Of a DNA stretch of 64,000 bases, positions 24,130 through 32,377 are shown one piece after another. A program made the position numbers and the translations under genes. The notes beneath the pieces were generated by a model. The model was not told the DNA's origin. It worked only from the letters and a program-made list of their open reading frames with translations, and made no database searches. Source of the stretch: Leclercia sp. 29361 (GTDB lineage: Bacteria > Pseudomonadota > Gammaproteobacteria > Enterobacterales > Enterobacteriaceae); the NCBI RefSeq assembly GCF_011290365.1, contig NZ_CP049786.1:4464001-4528000 (forward strand), written 5' to 3'. Numbering within the stretch: position 1 is the stretch's first letter; every line of letters begins with the position of its first letter.

Positions 24130-26034
24130 ATGATTGTTTTCTCCTCATTACAAATTCGTCGCGGCGTACGCGTCCTGCTGGACAACGCTACAGCCACCAT
24201 TAACCCGGGCCAGAAAGTGGGCCTGGTGGGCAAAAACGGCTGCGGTAAATCCACGTTACTGGCATTGCTGAAAAACGAGATCAGCGCGGACGGCGGTAAC
24301 TTTACCTATCCGGGCAACTGGCAGCTGGCCTGGGTAAACCAGGAGACGCCCGCCCTGAGCATACCGGCGATGGACTATGTGATTGACGGCGACCGGGAGT
24401 ACCGCAAGCTGGAAGCCGAACTGCACGCCGCCAACGAACGCAACGACGGTCACGCGATTGCCACCGTCCACGGCAAACTCGATGCCATCGACGCCTGGAC
24501 CATCCGCTCTCGCGCCTCCACGCTTCTGCACGGTCTGGGTTTCAGCAATGAACAGCTGGAACGCCCGGTCAGCGACTTCTCCGGTGGCTGGCGTATGCGT
24601 CTCAACCTGGCCCAGGCGCTGATCTGCCGCTCTGACCTGCTGCTGCTCGATGAACCGACTAACCACCTCGATCTGGATGCCGTCATCTGGCTGGAGAAGT
24701 GGCTGAAGAGCTATCAGGGCACGCTGATCCTGATCTCCCACGACCGTGACTTCCTCGATCCGGTGGTGGACAAAATTATTCATATCGAACAGGAATCGAT
24801 GTTCGAATACACCGGCAACTACAGCTCGTTTGAGCGTCAGCGCGCGGTGCGTCTCTCCCAGCAGCAGGCGATGTACGAAAGCCAGCAGCAGCGGGTGGCG
24901 CATCTGCAAAGCTTTGTCGATCGCTTCAAGGCCAAGGCCTCCAAAGCCAAACAGGCCCAGAGCCGCATCAAGATGCTGGAACGGATGGAGATGATTGCCC
25001 CGGCGCACGTCGACAACCCGTTCCACTTCAGCTTCCGGGCACCGGAAAGCCTGCCCAACCCGTTGCTGAAAATGGAAAAGGTCAGCGCCGGTTATGGCGA
25101 CCGCATCATTCTCGATTCCATCAAGCTCAACCTTGTTCCGGGTTCCCGTATCGGTCTGCTCGGGCGCAACGGCGCCGGTAAATCGACCCTGATTAAGCTG
25201 CTGGCGGGCGAGCTGGCTCCGGTCCGCGGCGATATCGGTCTGGCGAAGGGCATTAAGCTGGGTTACTTCGCCCAGCATCAGCTGGAATTTTTACGTGCGG
25301 ATGAATCCCCGCTACAGCACCTGGCGCGTCTGGCCCCCCAGGAGATGGAGCAGAAGCTGCGGGATTACCTGGGCGGCTTCGGCTTCCAGGGTGATAAAGT
25401 CACTGAAAACACCGAGCGCTTCTCCGGCGGCGAAAAAGCACGTCTGGTGCTGGCGCTTATCGTCTGGCAGCGCCCGAATCTGCTCCTGCTCGATGAACCG
25501 ACTAACCACCTGGATCTGGACATGCGCCAGGCCCTGACCGAAGCCTTGATCGAGTTTGAAGGCGCGCTGGTGGTGGTCTCGCACGACCGTCACCTGCTGC
25601 GCTCCACCACCGACGATCTCTATCTGGTCCATGACAGCAAAGTGGAACCTTTCGATGGCGATCTGGAAGATTATCAGCAGTGGCTGAGCGACGTGCAGAA
25701 GCAGGAGAGCCAGCCTGCCGAAGGCGCCAAAGATAACGCCAACAGCGCCCAGGCACGTAAAGATCAGAAGCGTCGCGACGCGGAGCTGCGCACCCAAACC
25801 CAGCCGCTGCGCAAAGAGATCACCCGTCTGGAAAAAGAGATGGAGAAGCTCAACGCGCAGCTGGCTACCGTGGAAGAAAAACTGGGTGACAGCGGACTGT
25901 ATGACCAGACGCGTAAAGCCGAGCTGACCGAATGCCTGCAGGTGCAGGCCACGACCAAATCCAGCCTTGAAGAGTGCGAGATGGCCTGGCTGGATGCGCA
26001 GGAACAGCTCGAAGGGATGCTTCAGAGCGATTAA
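24130..26034 (+). CDS. yheS: ABC-F family ATPase YheS
   Basis: The 634-residue protein has two ABC ATP-binding domains: Walker A GKNGCGKST near 37-45 with signature FSGGWRMRL, and GRNGAGKST near 345-353 with FSGGEKARL; both Walker B sites read LLLLDEPTNHLDL. A linker joins them and a charged coiled-coil forms the C-terminus (about 540-630). There are no membrane segments. ABC-F proteins of this kind act on the ribosome; the exact role of YheS is not settled. mdcR follows after 15 bp. Confidence 0.95.
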   Translation: MIVFSSLQIRRGVRVLLDNATATINPGQKVGLVGKNGCGKSTLLALLKNEISADGGNFTYPGNWQLAWVNQETPALSIPAMDYVIDGDREYRKLEAELHAANERNDGHAIATVHGKLDAIDAWTIRSRASTLLHGLGFSNEQLERPVSDFSGGWRMRLNLAQALICRSDLLLLDEPTNHLDLDAVIWLEKWLKSYQGTLILISHDRDFLDPVVDKIIHIEQESMFEYTGNYSSFERQRAVRLSQQQAMYESQQQRVAHLQSFVDRFKAKASKAKQAQSRIKMLERMEMIAPAHVDNPFHFSFRAPESLPNPLLKMEKVSAGYGDRIILDSIKLNLVPGSRIGLLGRNGAGKSTLIKLLAGELAPVRGDIGLAKGIKLGYFAQHQLEFLRADESPLQHLARLAPQEMEQKLRDYLGGFGFQGDKVTENTERFSGGEKARLVLALIVWQRPNLLLLDEPTNHLDLDMRQALTEALIEFEGALVVVSHDRHLLRSTTDDLYLVHDSKVEPFDGDLEDYQQWLSDVQKQESQPAEGAKDNANSAQARKDQKRRDAELRTQTQPLRKEITRLEKEMEKLNAQLATVEEKLGDSGLYDQTRKAELTECLQVQATTKSSLEECEMAWLDAQEQLEGMLQSD

Positions 26035-26049
26035 CCCGGTGGAGGAGCG

Positions 26050-26988
26050 ATGATACCTGACCTGACCAGCGAGATTACCTTTCGCAAACTGAGCATCTTC
26101 ATGACATTTATGGAGACGGGCAATATCGCCCGGGCCGCTGAGGTGCTGAACCTCAGCGGGGTCAGCGTCCATCGCGCCCTGCACACGCTGGAAGAGAACG
26201 TCCGCTGCCCGCTGTTCACCCACAAAGGCCGGAATCTGATTGCCCTGCCCGCCGCCTGGACGCTGCTGGAGTACTGCCAGGAGGTGATGCAGGTCATGGA
26301 GCGCGGGCTGGAAGAGGCGCGTAAAACGGCCGGTGTCGGCCAGGGCCGTCTGCGGGTGGGGACGCTCTACTCCCTGACGCTCGAGACGGTGCCGCAGTTG
26401 ATTATGGGCATGAAGCTACGCCGCCCTGATCTGGAGATGGATCTCACCATGGGATCCAACGAGACCCTGCTGCATATGCTGGAAGAAGGCTTGCTGGATG
26501 CGATTCTGATCTCCATTTCTGAAAGCGAAATCGACCGCAACAACCTCGAAGTGCTGCCTCTGTTCCACGACGATATCTGTCTTGCCGCCCCCGCCTCGGC
26601 GCAGCTCAATACCGACGCGCTGGCGGATTTACGTGACTACAAAGACCAGAAGTTTGTCGCCCTTGCGGAAGGTTTCGCCACCTACGCCGGTTTTCAGGAG
26701 GCGTTTCATATCGCCGGATTTGAGCCGGAGATCGTTACCCGGGTTAATGATATTTTCTCGATGCTGAGTCTGGTGCAGGCGGGTGTCGGCTTTACGCTGA
26801 TGCCGGGCAGGATGAAAAAAGTGTATGAAAACTCGGTGCAGCTGTTAAAGCTGGCCGAGCCGTATCAAATGCAGCAGCTGATCGCCATCGTCTTTGCCCG
26901 CAACCGCGAGCAGGACCCGAGCCTGCGGGCGCTGGCGGCAGAAGGCCGCATGTACGCCCGCCGCCTTGAGCAGAACGCTACGCCTTAA
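26050..26988 (+). CDS. mdcR: LysR-type regulator of malonate decarboxylation
   Basis: The 312-residue protein has an N-terminal winged HTH (about 15-75, with TGNIARAAEVLNLSGVSVHR) and a LysR substrate-binding domain (about 95-300). It lies directly next to the mdc operon in convergent orientation, overlapping the end of mdcH by 11 bp, as in Klebsiella pneumoniae, where MdcR activates mdc genes and represses itself. It follows yheS closely and has a good GGTGGAGGAG ribosome site. Confidence 0.92.
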   Translation: MIPDLTSEITFRKLSIFMTFMETGNIARAAEVLNLSGVSVHRALHTLEENVRCPLFTHKGRNLIALPAAWTLLEYCQEVMQVMERGLEEARKTAGVGQGRLRVGTLYSLTLETVPQLIMGMKLRRPDLEMDLTMGSNETLLHMLEEGLLDAILISISESEIDRNNLEVLPLFHDDICLAAPASAQLNTDALADLRDYKDQKFVALAEGFATYAGFQEAFHIAGFEPEIVTRVNDIFSMLSLVQAGVGFTLMPGRMKKVYENSVQLLKLAEPYQMQQLIAIVFARNREQDPSLRALAAEGRMYARRLEQNATP

Positions 26989-27877
26989 GACGCCGGGCGA
27001 GATGCACCGCGACATCAATGCCGCTGCGTTCCAGAGAGACAGACTCCCCTTCCCAGGCCGCCTGACGTGTCAGGCAGGTCAGCACTCCGCCGGGAGGCAT
27101 CTCGATCGCCAGCCGCGCTTCACGCTCGTTCGCGGCAATCACCGCCTCCTGCCAGCGCACCGTCCGGGCCATGTTCATGGCCAGATCGTCGGCAATTTTC
27201 TCTGGCTGCCAGAGTACGCGCCCGGTGCTGCCGCTCAGATATGCACAGCGGGGACGAGAGAGCGTAACCCGGCTGAACGCCTCTACCAGTTTTTGCGCCG
27301 GTTCCGCCAGCAGTTCGCAGTGCGACGGGACGCTGACCGTCAGGCGGCGGGCTTTATTGGCCCCTTTCGCCAGCGCGCGCGTCGCCACTTCTGCCATGCC
27401 GTCATCGGCACCAGCGATCACAATCTGTGTCTCGGCATTCAGGTTGGCGATATAGGTGCCGGTGCCTTCCATCAGGGTTTCTACCTGGGGAAGCGTTAAC
27501 CCCATAATCGCCGTCAGGCCGTAGCCCTGAGGATAAGCCTGCTCCATCAGATCGCCACGCAGGGCCACCAGTTTCAGGGCATCAGCAAAATCGAGCGCCC
27601 CGGAGATGACCGCCGCAGGATAGGCGCCGATTGAGAGGCCGCTGACGATATCCGCCACGACGCCGCGACGCGCCAGTTCACGCCCCCAGGCGACACCCGC
27701 GATCAGCAGCGCGAGCTGTACCGCGCGGGTGTGTTGCAGCGCCGCTGTGGAGTCCAGCGCGTCCACCTCACTGGCGCCCAGCACGTCACGCGCCTGAGCC
27801 AGCTCGGTTCCCGGCAAGTTTTGCAGCATACCGGGATGCTGCGTCCCCTGCCCCGGAAAGGTAAACAGGATCTTCAT
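26978..27877 (-). CDS. mdcH: malonate decarboxylase epsilon subunit, malonyl-CoA:ACP transacylase
   Basis: I start at the ATG giving MKILFTFPGQGTQHPGMLQN, which overlaps the mdcG stop by 4 bp (ATGA); 299 residues. The fold is of the FabD type with GQGTQHPGM at the N-terminus and the nucleophile motif SGLSIGAYPA near residue 88-97. MdcH loads the first malonyl group onto the MdcC carrier to start the cycle. It is the last gene of the operon. Confidence 0.93.
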   Translation of the reverse strand: MKILFTFPGQGTQHPGMLQNLPGTELAQARDVLGASEVDALDSTAALQHTRAVQLALLIAGVAWGRELARRGVVADIVSGLSIGAYPAAVISGALDFADALKLVALRGDLMEQAYPQGYGLTAIMGLTLPQVETLMEGTGTYIANLNAETQIVIAGADDGMAEVATRALAKGANKARRLTVSVPSHCELLAEPAQKLVEAFSRVTLSRPRCAYLSGSTGRVLWQPEKIADDLAMNMARTVRWQEAVIAANEREARLAIEMPPGGVLTCLTRQAAWEGESVSLERSGIDVAVHLARRLKA

Positions 27878-28494
27878 TGTTCCTCCCATGCCCAGGGGTT
27901 GGCCGTCAGGCGTGGCCCCTGGTCGGTTTTCAGCAACGTTTTTCCATCACGTAGCCATTCGTTGAGCGCAAAGCCGCCCAGCGGCGTCTCGACCTGGGTA
28001 TCGGCCCGGCAGAGCGCGCCTTCAAGCTGGGTCTGCCAGCTGAGTAACATCTCGCGCGAAAGCGGCTGCGGGGCGCGGATCAGCAGATCGAGATCGCTGT
28101 CGGCGTGGATCACCGCAATGCCGGTCGCCAGCGCATAGCCGGTGCTGCCGGTAATGCCCCAGGTCCAGGGCCAGGGTGTGCGGGAAAGTTGTGCAGCCAC
28201 CTGAACCGGTGGCTGAGTGATAAAGGGCGAGCGCAGCAGATTTGCTTCTGCGCTCAGCTGTTCGGGGGAGATGACACGAACAATCTGGTCCGGGTTAACC
28301 CAGCCCGCCGCGCGCTGATCGCGCTTCAGGCCACGAACGCCCACCGGAATACGTCCGTTACCATCAACATCACGCCGCACCACCACCGGCAGGCCGGTGT
28401 GCCAGGCGCCATCTACCCAGGCGTCGGCAATCCCTTCCAGCGCGTCACGCGCATTAAGCCAGATAAGGTCGTGGGGGCGTAATGTTGTGGTCAT
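27874..28494 (-). CDS. mdcG: malonate decarboxylase holo-ACP synthase
   Basis: I start at the ATG giving MTTTLRPHDLIWLNARDALE, 2 bp after the mdcF stop; 206 residues. The family transfers 2'-(5''-triphosphoribosyl)-3'-dephospho-CoA onto the serine of MdcC. The motif ATGIAVIHADSDLDLLIRAP resembles nucleotidyltransferase active sites with paired aspartates. It works with MdcB, which makes the precursor. Confidence 0.92.
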   Translation of the reverse strand: MTTTLRPHDLIWLNARDALEGIADAWVDGAWHTGLPVVVRRDVDGNGRIPVGVRGLKRDQRAAGWVNPDQIVRVISPEQLSAEANLLRSPFITQPPVQVAAQLSRTPWPWTWGITGSTGYALATGIAVIHADSDLDLLIRAPQPLSREMLLSWQTQLEGALCRADTQVETPLGGFALNEWLRDGKTLLKTDQGPRLTANPWAWEEQ

Positions 28495-28496
28495 GA

Positions 28497-29456
28497 TTAC
28501 ATTCCTGAAGTCAGCGAGATAAACAGCGGCAGAGACAGGATACACAGGACGGAGCTTAACAGCAGCACGGCTTCTGCATCCGGTGACTGCACGCCAAAGC
28601 GGTTACCGAACACCACACCGAAGAAGCCGGCGGACAGGGCAATCATCAGGATCGCGGTGATCGCCACCGAACCGTGGAGGCCAAACACCAGCACAATGCC
28701 CCAGGCAATCGCCGGCTGAATCAGAAGCTTGGTGATGGTTGCGCTAATCACCATGGTGTTGATCTGCAGCTTACGGGCCGACAGGATCACGCCGGTCAGG
28801 AACAGTGCCGCCGCGGTGGCCGACAGGCCCAGAGGCTTGATGGACGCCAGGACCAGGTCCGGCATTTTGATGCCAATCGCGGACAGAATCACACCCAGCA
28901 GTGGCCCCATCACAATCGGTTTCTTGATTGAGCGCCACATCAGAACCGGCAGCATCGCCAGCGTAGAACCACTGTTTGTGCCTTCCGCACGGGCTTTCTC
29001 ACGCTCAAGAATCAGCAGACAGAACGGCGTCATCAGAACAGAACCACAGGCAATGGAGACCGCCACCGAGAGCGAGGTCGCCGGGCTTTCACCCAACACG
29101 CTGCCCAGAATCGGCAGGCCCAGCGCCGCGTAGTTCGGCAGTGCCACGGTCAGGGTCAGCACCGCGGCATCCTGCGGGGATTTTTTGAAGACTTTAGTGG
29201 CGAGGAAGTAGATGGCCGCATAGGTGATCCACATCGCCAGGGTCAGGACGAGGATCAGCGGCGACTGAGCAATGATACCTGCCCAGGGCGTTTGCACCGT
29301 GGCGCTGAACAGCGCGGCGGGCAATGCAAAATCCATCACGAAGATATTAAGCAGAGAGACATTTTTGTTATCCACCATTTTGGCTTTACCGGCCCAGAAG
29401 CCGAGCAGCATGATGACAAAAATGGGTGCAAGGGCATGAACAATCACATAAGTCAT
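28497..29456 (-). CDS. mdcF: AEC-family malonate transporter
   Basis: The 319-residue protein is hydrophobic throughout with about ten membrane segments and belongs to the auxin efflux carrier (AEC) family. In K. pneumoniae MdcF is proposed to import malonate, while other species use MdcLM or MatP-type carriers. It lies downstream of mdcE after a 128-bp gap that holds a strong hairpin. Substrate is inferred from context. Confidence 0.9.
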   Translation of the reverse strand: MTYVIVHALAPIFVIMLLGFWAGKAKMVDNKNVSLLNIFVMDFALPAALFSATVQTPWAGIIAQSPLILVLTLAMWITYAAIYFLATKVFKKSPQDAAVLTLTVALPNYAALGLPILGSVLGESPATSLSVAVSIACGSVLMTPFCLLILEREKARAEGTNSGSTLAMLPVLMWRSIKKPIVMGPLLGVILSAIGIKMPDLVLASIKPLGLSATAAALFLTGVILSARKLQINTMVISATITKLLIQPAIAWGIVLVFGLHGSVAITAILMIALSAGFFGVVFGNRFGVQSPDAEAVLLLSSVLCILSLPLFISLTSGM

Positions 29457-29525
29457 AAATCACCTGTAAAAAAAGAAGTTTAAGCACTGACGCGATGGTT
29501 ATTATTTTCAGGATGCAGGTTCCCG

Positions 29526-29550
29526 CGTGGGCGCAACGGGTGCGCCCACG
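29526..29550. repeat. perfect 10-bp inverted repeat between mdcE and mdcF
   Basis: CGTGGGCGCA (29526-29535) pairs perfectly with TGCGCCCACG (29541-29550) around a 5-nt loop. It lies in the only long gap inside the mdc operon, after the catalytic genes and before the transporter. No T run follows on the minus strand, so it looks like an mRNA stabilising or processing hairpin rather than a terminator. Confidence 0.7.
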
Positions 29551-29584
29551 GGGCGTGCATCTGGCAGGTCTTTTCTTTTTAGTA

Positions 29585-30388
29585 TTACCAGCTGGCTCGC
29601 ATACGTTCGCGTACAAGAGCTGAGCTATGGCGATTGTCGGCACCCAGACGGCTTTTCAGCGTCGGATCCCGGCGAGCGTCATCAATGGCCTGTTGTAAGG
29701 TGGTTTTCACCAGCGCCAGATCGAGAGAAGAAGGTGCGTCCGGGTTGCTGATATCCAGCAGGTTTTCCAGCAGCCCCAGCGTGGCGTAGTTACTGATGTC
29801 ATACGCCATTGGCGGAATGGTTGCCGCCAGTTTTTCCAGTGCGTCGACGGTACGCAGCGTGATGCGTGCGGCAGACTCTTTACCCATCGCGTGGATCAAT
29901 ACGCCCTGGTCGTTAAAGGCGATCAGCCGGTTGGCCTGATAGCCGTGGGCCAGAAACGCCCCGGACATCGCTTTCCCGACGATAAGGCCAATCACCGGAT
30001 GGCCCGCCAGACGCGCGTTAGCATAGGCCGCAGCAGCACCGGCCAGCGCCTGGTGAATACCAAAACCCTCTTCACGACGACCATAGGCCTGGCTCGGTAC
30101 GTCGATGACCGCCACAATCGGGCGTTTCACCGCGTTGTCAGCATCGGCCGCGACGGTTTCGCTTACCACTTTGGCCAGGGTCCAGCCTTCCAGCAGACCC
30201 ACTTCGCCACGTGCGGCACGCGGGTAGTGGTTGTTAGCATCCGGCACCACCGCAACAAAGCGCACCGCTTCGCCATTCAGCTCGCCGTCTGCCGCCTGCA
30301 CCGACGGGCAGAGCCCTTCCAGACGTTTGGCATGCGGCGCAAGGGTTTCCAGCCAGAGCTCACCACGGCTAATTGAAGTACTCATCAT
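29585..30388 (-). CDS. mdcE: malonate decarboxylase gamma subunit
   Basis: The 267-residue protein belongs to the carboxyltransferase/crotonase superfamily (GKAMSGAFLAHGYQANRLIA near 158-177 forms the oxyanion-type region). With MdcD it makes the malonyl-S-ACP decarboxylase, releasing CO2 and leaving acetyl-S-ACP. Its ATG overlaps the mdcD stop by 4 bp (ATGA). This is the biotin-independent type, as no biotin genes or membrane pump are present. Confidence 0.93.
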   Translation of the reverse strand: MMSTSISRGELWLETLAPHAKRLEGLCPSVQAADGELNGEAVRFVAVVPDANNHYPRAARGEVGLLEGWTLAKVVSETVAADADNAVKRPIVAVIDVPSQAYGRREEGFGIHQALAGAAAAYANARLAGHPVIGLIVGKAMSGAFLAHGYQANRLIAFNDQGVLIHAMGKESAARITLRTVDALEKLAATIPPMAYDISNYATLGLLENLLDISNPDAPSSLDLALVKTTLQQAIDDARRDPTLKSRLGADNRHSSALVRERMRASW

Positions 30389-31218
30389 TTCACCTCCCGG
30401 GCAAAGAGCGCGTGAATCTGTTCGGTATCCGCCTGTTTACGGGTGTCGAATTTGGTCAGGCGTTCGAGATACCAGTCGTAATTGTCGGTGCGGTGTTTAG
30501 CCGGCACGCCTTTCGCAATCGCGTCGTTCATCGCCGCTTTCACCGCGTTCACACCGTCGCCCACCAGGGCGTCCACCAGCCCGCTTTGATAGCGAATTTC
30601 GCCCCCGGTCATGCTCCAGATAAACGGACGGTCGCGGGAGTCGTACTCTTCAATCCCGGCTTCCTGCTCGATAACCTGTGGGCCGTTGAGGCCGAGACGC
30701 GCTTCGCGGGTCACAATCAGATAGCTGCACAGCGCGGCCGCAATGGACATCCCGCCGAAGCAGCCGACGGTACCGGCGACAATGCCGATCACCGGGGTAT
30801 AGCGACGCAGATCGACAATCGCAGCGTGAATATCCGCAATCGCTGCCAGGCCAAGGTTAGCTTCCTGCAGACGTACGCCGCCGGTTTCCAGGCTCAATAC
30901 TGCCTGGGTTGGAATACCGTTGCGGTTATCTTCCGCCGCCAGCTCCAGCGCTGCCGCCATTTTGGCCCCGGACACTTCGCCCATGCTGCCGCCCTGGAAC
31001 GCCCCTTCGATGGCGACCACCACCGCGGGTTTGCCGTTGATGGTGCCTTTCGCCACTACCATGCCGTCATCAGCCTGCGGCACAATGCCCTGCGCACCCA
31101 GCCACGGAGAGATAATCTCTTCGAACGGATCCAGCAGTTCGCGGAAGCTGCCCTCGTCGAGCAGAGCCTGCGCACGCTGGCGCGCTTTTAATTCGATAAA
31201 GCTGCTGTCATCACGCAT
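30385..31218 (-). CDS. mdcD: malonate decarboxylase beta subunit
   Basis: The 277-residue protein (MRDDSSFIELKARQRAQALL) resembles carboxyltransferase beta subunits, with VVVAIEGAFQGGSMGEVSGA near 66-85 and GTVGCFGGMSIAAAL further on. It pairs with MdcE as the decarboxylase. Its start lies 8 bp inside the end of mdcC, so the genes are coupled. Confidence 0.93.
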   Translation of the reverse strand: MRDDSSFIELKARQRAQALLDEGSFRELLDPFEEIISPWLGAQGIVPQADDGMVVAKGTINGKPAVVVAIEGAFQGGSMGEVSGAKMAAALELAAEDNRNGIPTQAVLSLETGGVRLQEANLGLAAIADIHAAIVDLRRYTPVIGIVAGTVGCFGGMSIAAALCSYLIVTREARLGLNGPQVIEQEAGIEEYDSRDRPFIWSMTGGEIRYQSGLVDALVGDGVNAVKAAMNDAIAKGVPAKHRTDNYDWYLERLTKFDTRKQADTEQIHALFAREVK

Positions 31219-31510
31219 GGCTCACCCCCTCAAAGACCTGTTCGATACGAATGCGTGCCACGCCCGGCGTGGCGCCAAAGTCGTGGATGGTCAGTTTGCC
31301 CGCCGGCAGGCTGCTGACGGTCTGCAATCTGTTGAACAGCGCATCCCAGCGGCCACGGCTGTTATCGACGGAGGTGGTGATTTCAATTGCCAGCGTCTGG
31401 CCCTGGTCGGCGGTAAATAACACCTCCATATCCCCGGAGCCAACAACGCCTGCCAGCGCTTTGCCGTTCAGGGTACGGCTGGCGGGCAGAGTTAATGTAA
31501 TTTTTTCCAT
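31211..31510 (-). CDS. mdcC: malonate decarboxylase acyl carrier protein (delta subunit)
   Basis: The 99-residue carrier has Ser25 in GVVGSGDMEVL, the residue that carries the phosphoribosyl-dephospho-CoA arm in the K. pneumoniae protein. The carrier moves malonyl and acetyl groups between MdcA and MdcDE. It starts 9 bp after the mdcB stop. Confidence 0.94.
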   Translation of the reverse strand: MEKITLTLPASRTLNGKALAGVVGSGDMEVLFTADQGQTLAIEITTSVDNSRGRWDALFNRLQTVSSLPAGKLTIHDFGATPGVARIRIEQVFEGVSHA

Positions 31511-31519
31511 AACATCCTC

Positions 31520-32377
31520 TTAATTCGCTAAATAAGGCGTCTCTATGCGGTCAAGGAACAGCGTGGCGGCCAGCAGGTCGGCCGCGCCGCCCGGAGAGGC
31601 ATTGAGCAAGAGCATCTGTTTGTCTAATACGGCTAAGATGCGTTGCCCCTCAGGGTGAGCGGTGCCGCCAGCGGCTAATACCGCCCGGGCGCCGTTCTGC
31701 ATGGCATCCAGCCCCTCCATACCGGCGCGGGAGAGCACGCAGGTATCGGTTAACGAGGTCATGATCGCCATTAACGCATCGAGCCGGGCGTGGGCTTCGG
31801 TACCGCCGTTAAGCCGGCTCAGGCGAAGCTGTGGCAGCGCCCGCTGCATAATGTGCGGAAACGCCTGCTGCGCCTCTTCGCGCGCGCCCGGCACCCGATA
31901 GCGGTGGGCGGCGCGCAGCCCTTTACTGAATACTTTCGGCGCGGCGTCATCCGGCAGTTTCGCCAGCTGCGCGGCGGTATCGGCTACCGTCCGGGCTTGC
32001 GCATTGCCGCCGAGCATCGCCACGGCGCTGACTAACAAGCCCAGCGCCCAGATCGCGCCCCGGTGAGTATTCACCCCGCCGGTGGCGGCCATCATCTGCT
32101 GCTCGCCTTCGCGACCCAGCCGACCTACGGTCTGCCGTAGCGCGATATCGGCCGGACGCTGCCAGCTTTGCAGCGCCAGCGCCTGAAACGTGGGGGTCAG
32201 GCTGTGCGCCGAACGCTCCATCAGCGCGAGCGAGAGATCGTGATGCGCGCCATTCCCCCGACTGTCCACCAGACCGGGTTTCGGGCTTAGTCGCGCTTCG
32301 TCAATCAGACACTGCGTGGCGGTTCGCGCCAGCCATTCGGCACCGCCTTCAACCTGGATCCGGGGGAGTAGTTTCAT
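31520..32377 (-). CDS. mdcB: triphosphoribosyl-dephospho-CoA synthase
   Basis: I start at the ATG giving MKLLPRIQVEGGAEWLARTA, whose A is the last base of the mdcA stop (TAATG); 285 residues. The motif DEARLSPKPGLVDSRGNGAH is typical of the CitG/MdcB family, which makes the prosthetic-group precursor from dephospho-CoA and ATP. A longer open frame running 16 codons upstream lies within mdcA and is not used. Confidence 0.93.
   Translation of the reverse strand: MKLLPRIQVEGGAEWLARTATQCLIDEARLSPKPGLVDSRGNGAHHDLSLALMERSAHSLTPTFQALALQSWQRPADIALRQTVGRLGREGEQQMMAATGGVNTHRGAIWALGLLVSAVAMLGGNAQARTVADTAAQLAKLPDDAAPKVFSKGLRAAHRYRVPGAREEAQQAFPHIMQRALPQLRLSRLNGGTEAHARLDALMAIMTSLTDTCVLSRAGMEGLDAMQNGARAVLAAGGTAHPEGQRILAVLDKQMLLLNASPGGAADLLAATLFLDRIETPYLAN

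Noticed and set aside
24256..25278. A 340-codon open frame on the minus strand inside yheS
   Set aside because: Shadow of the ABC-F gene; no start context or family match.
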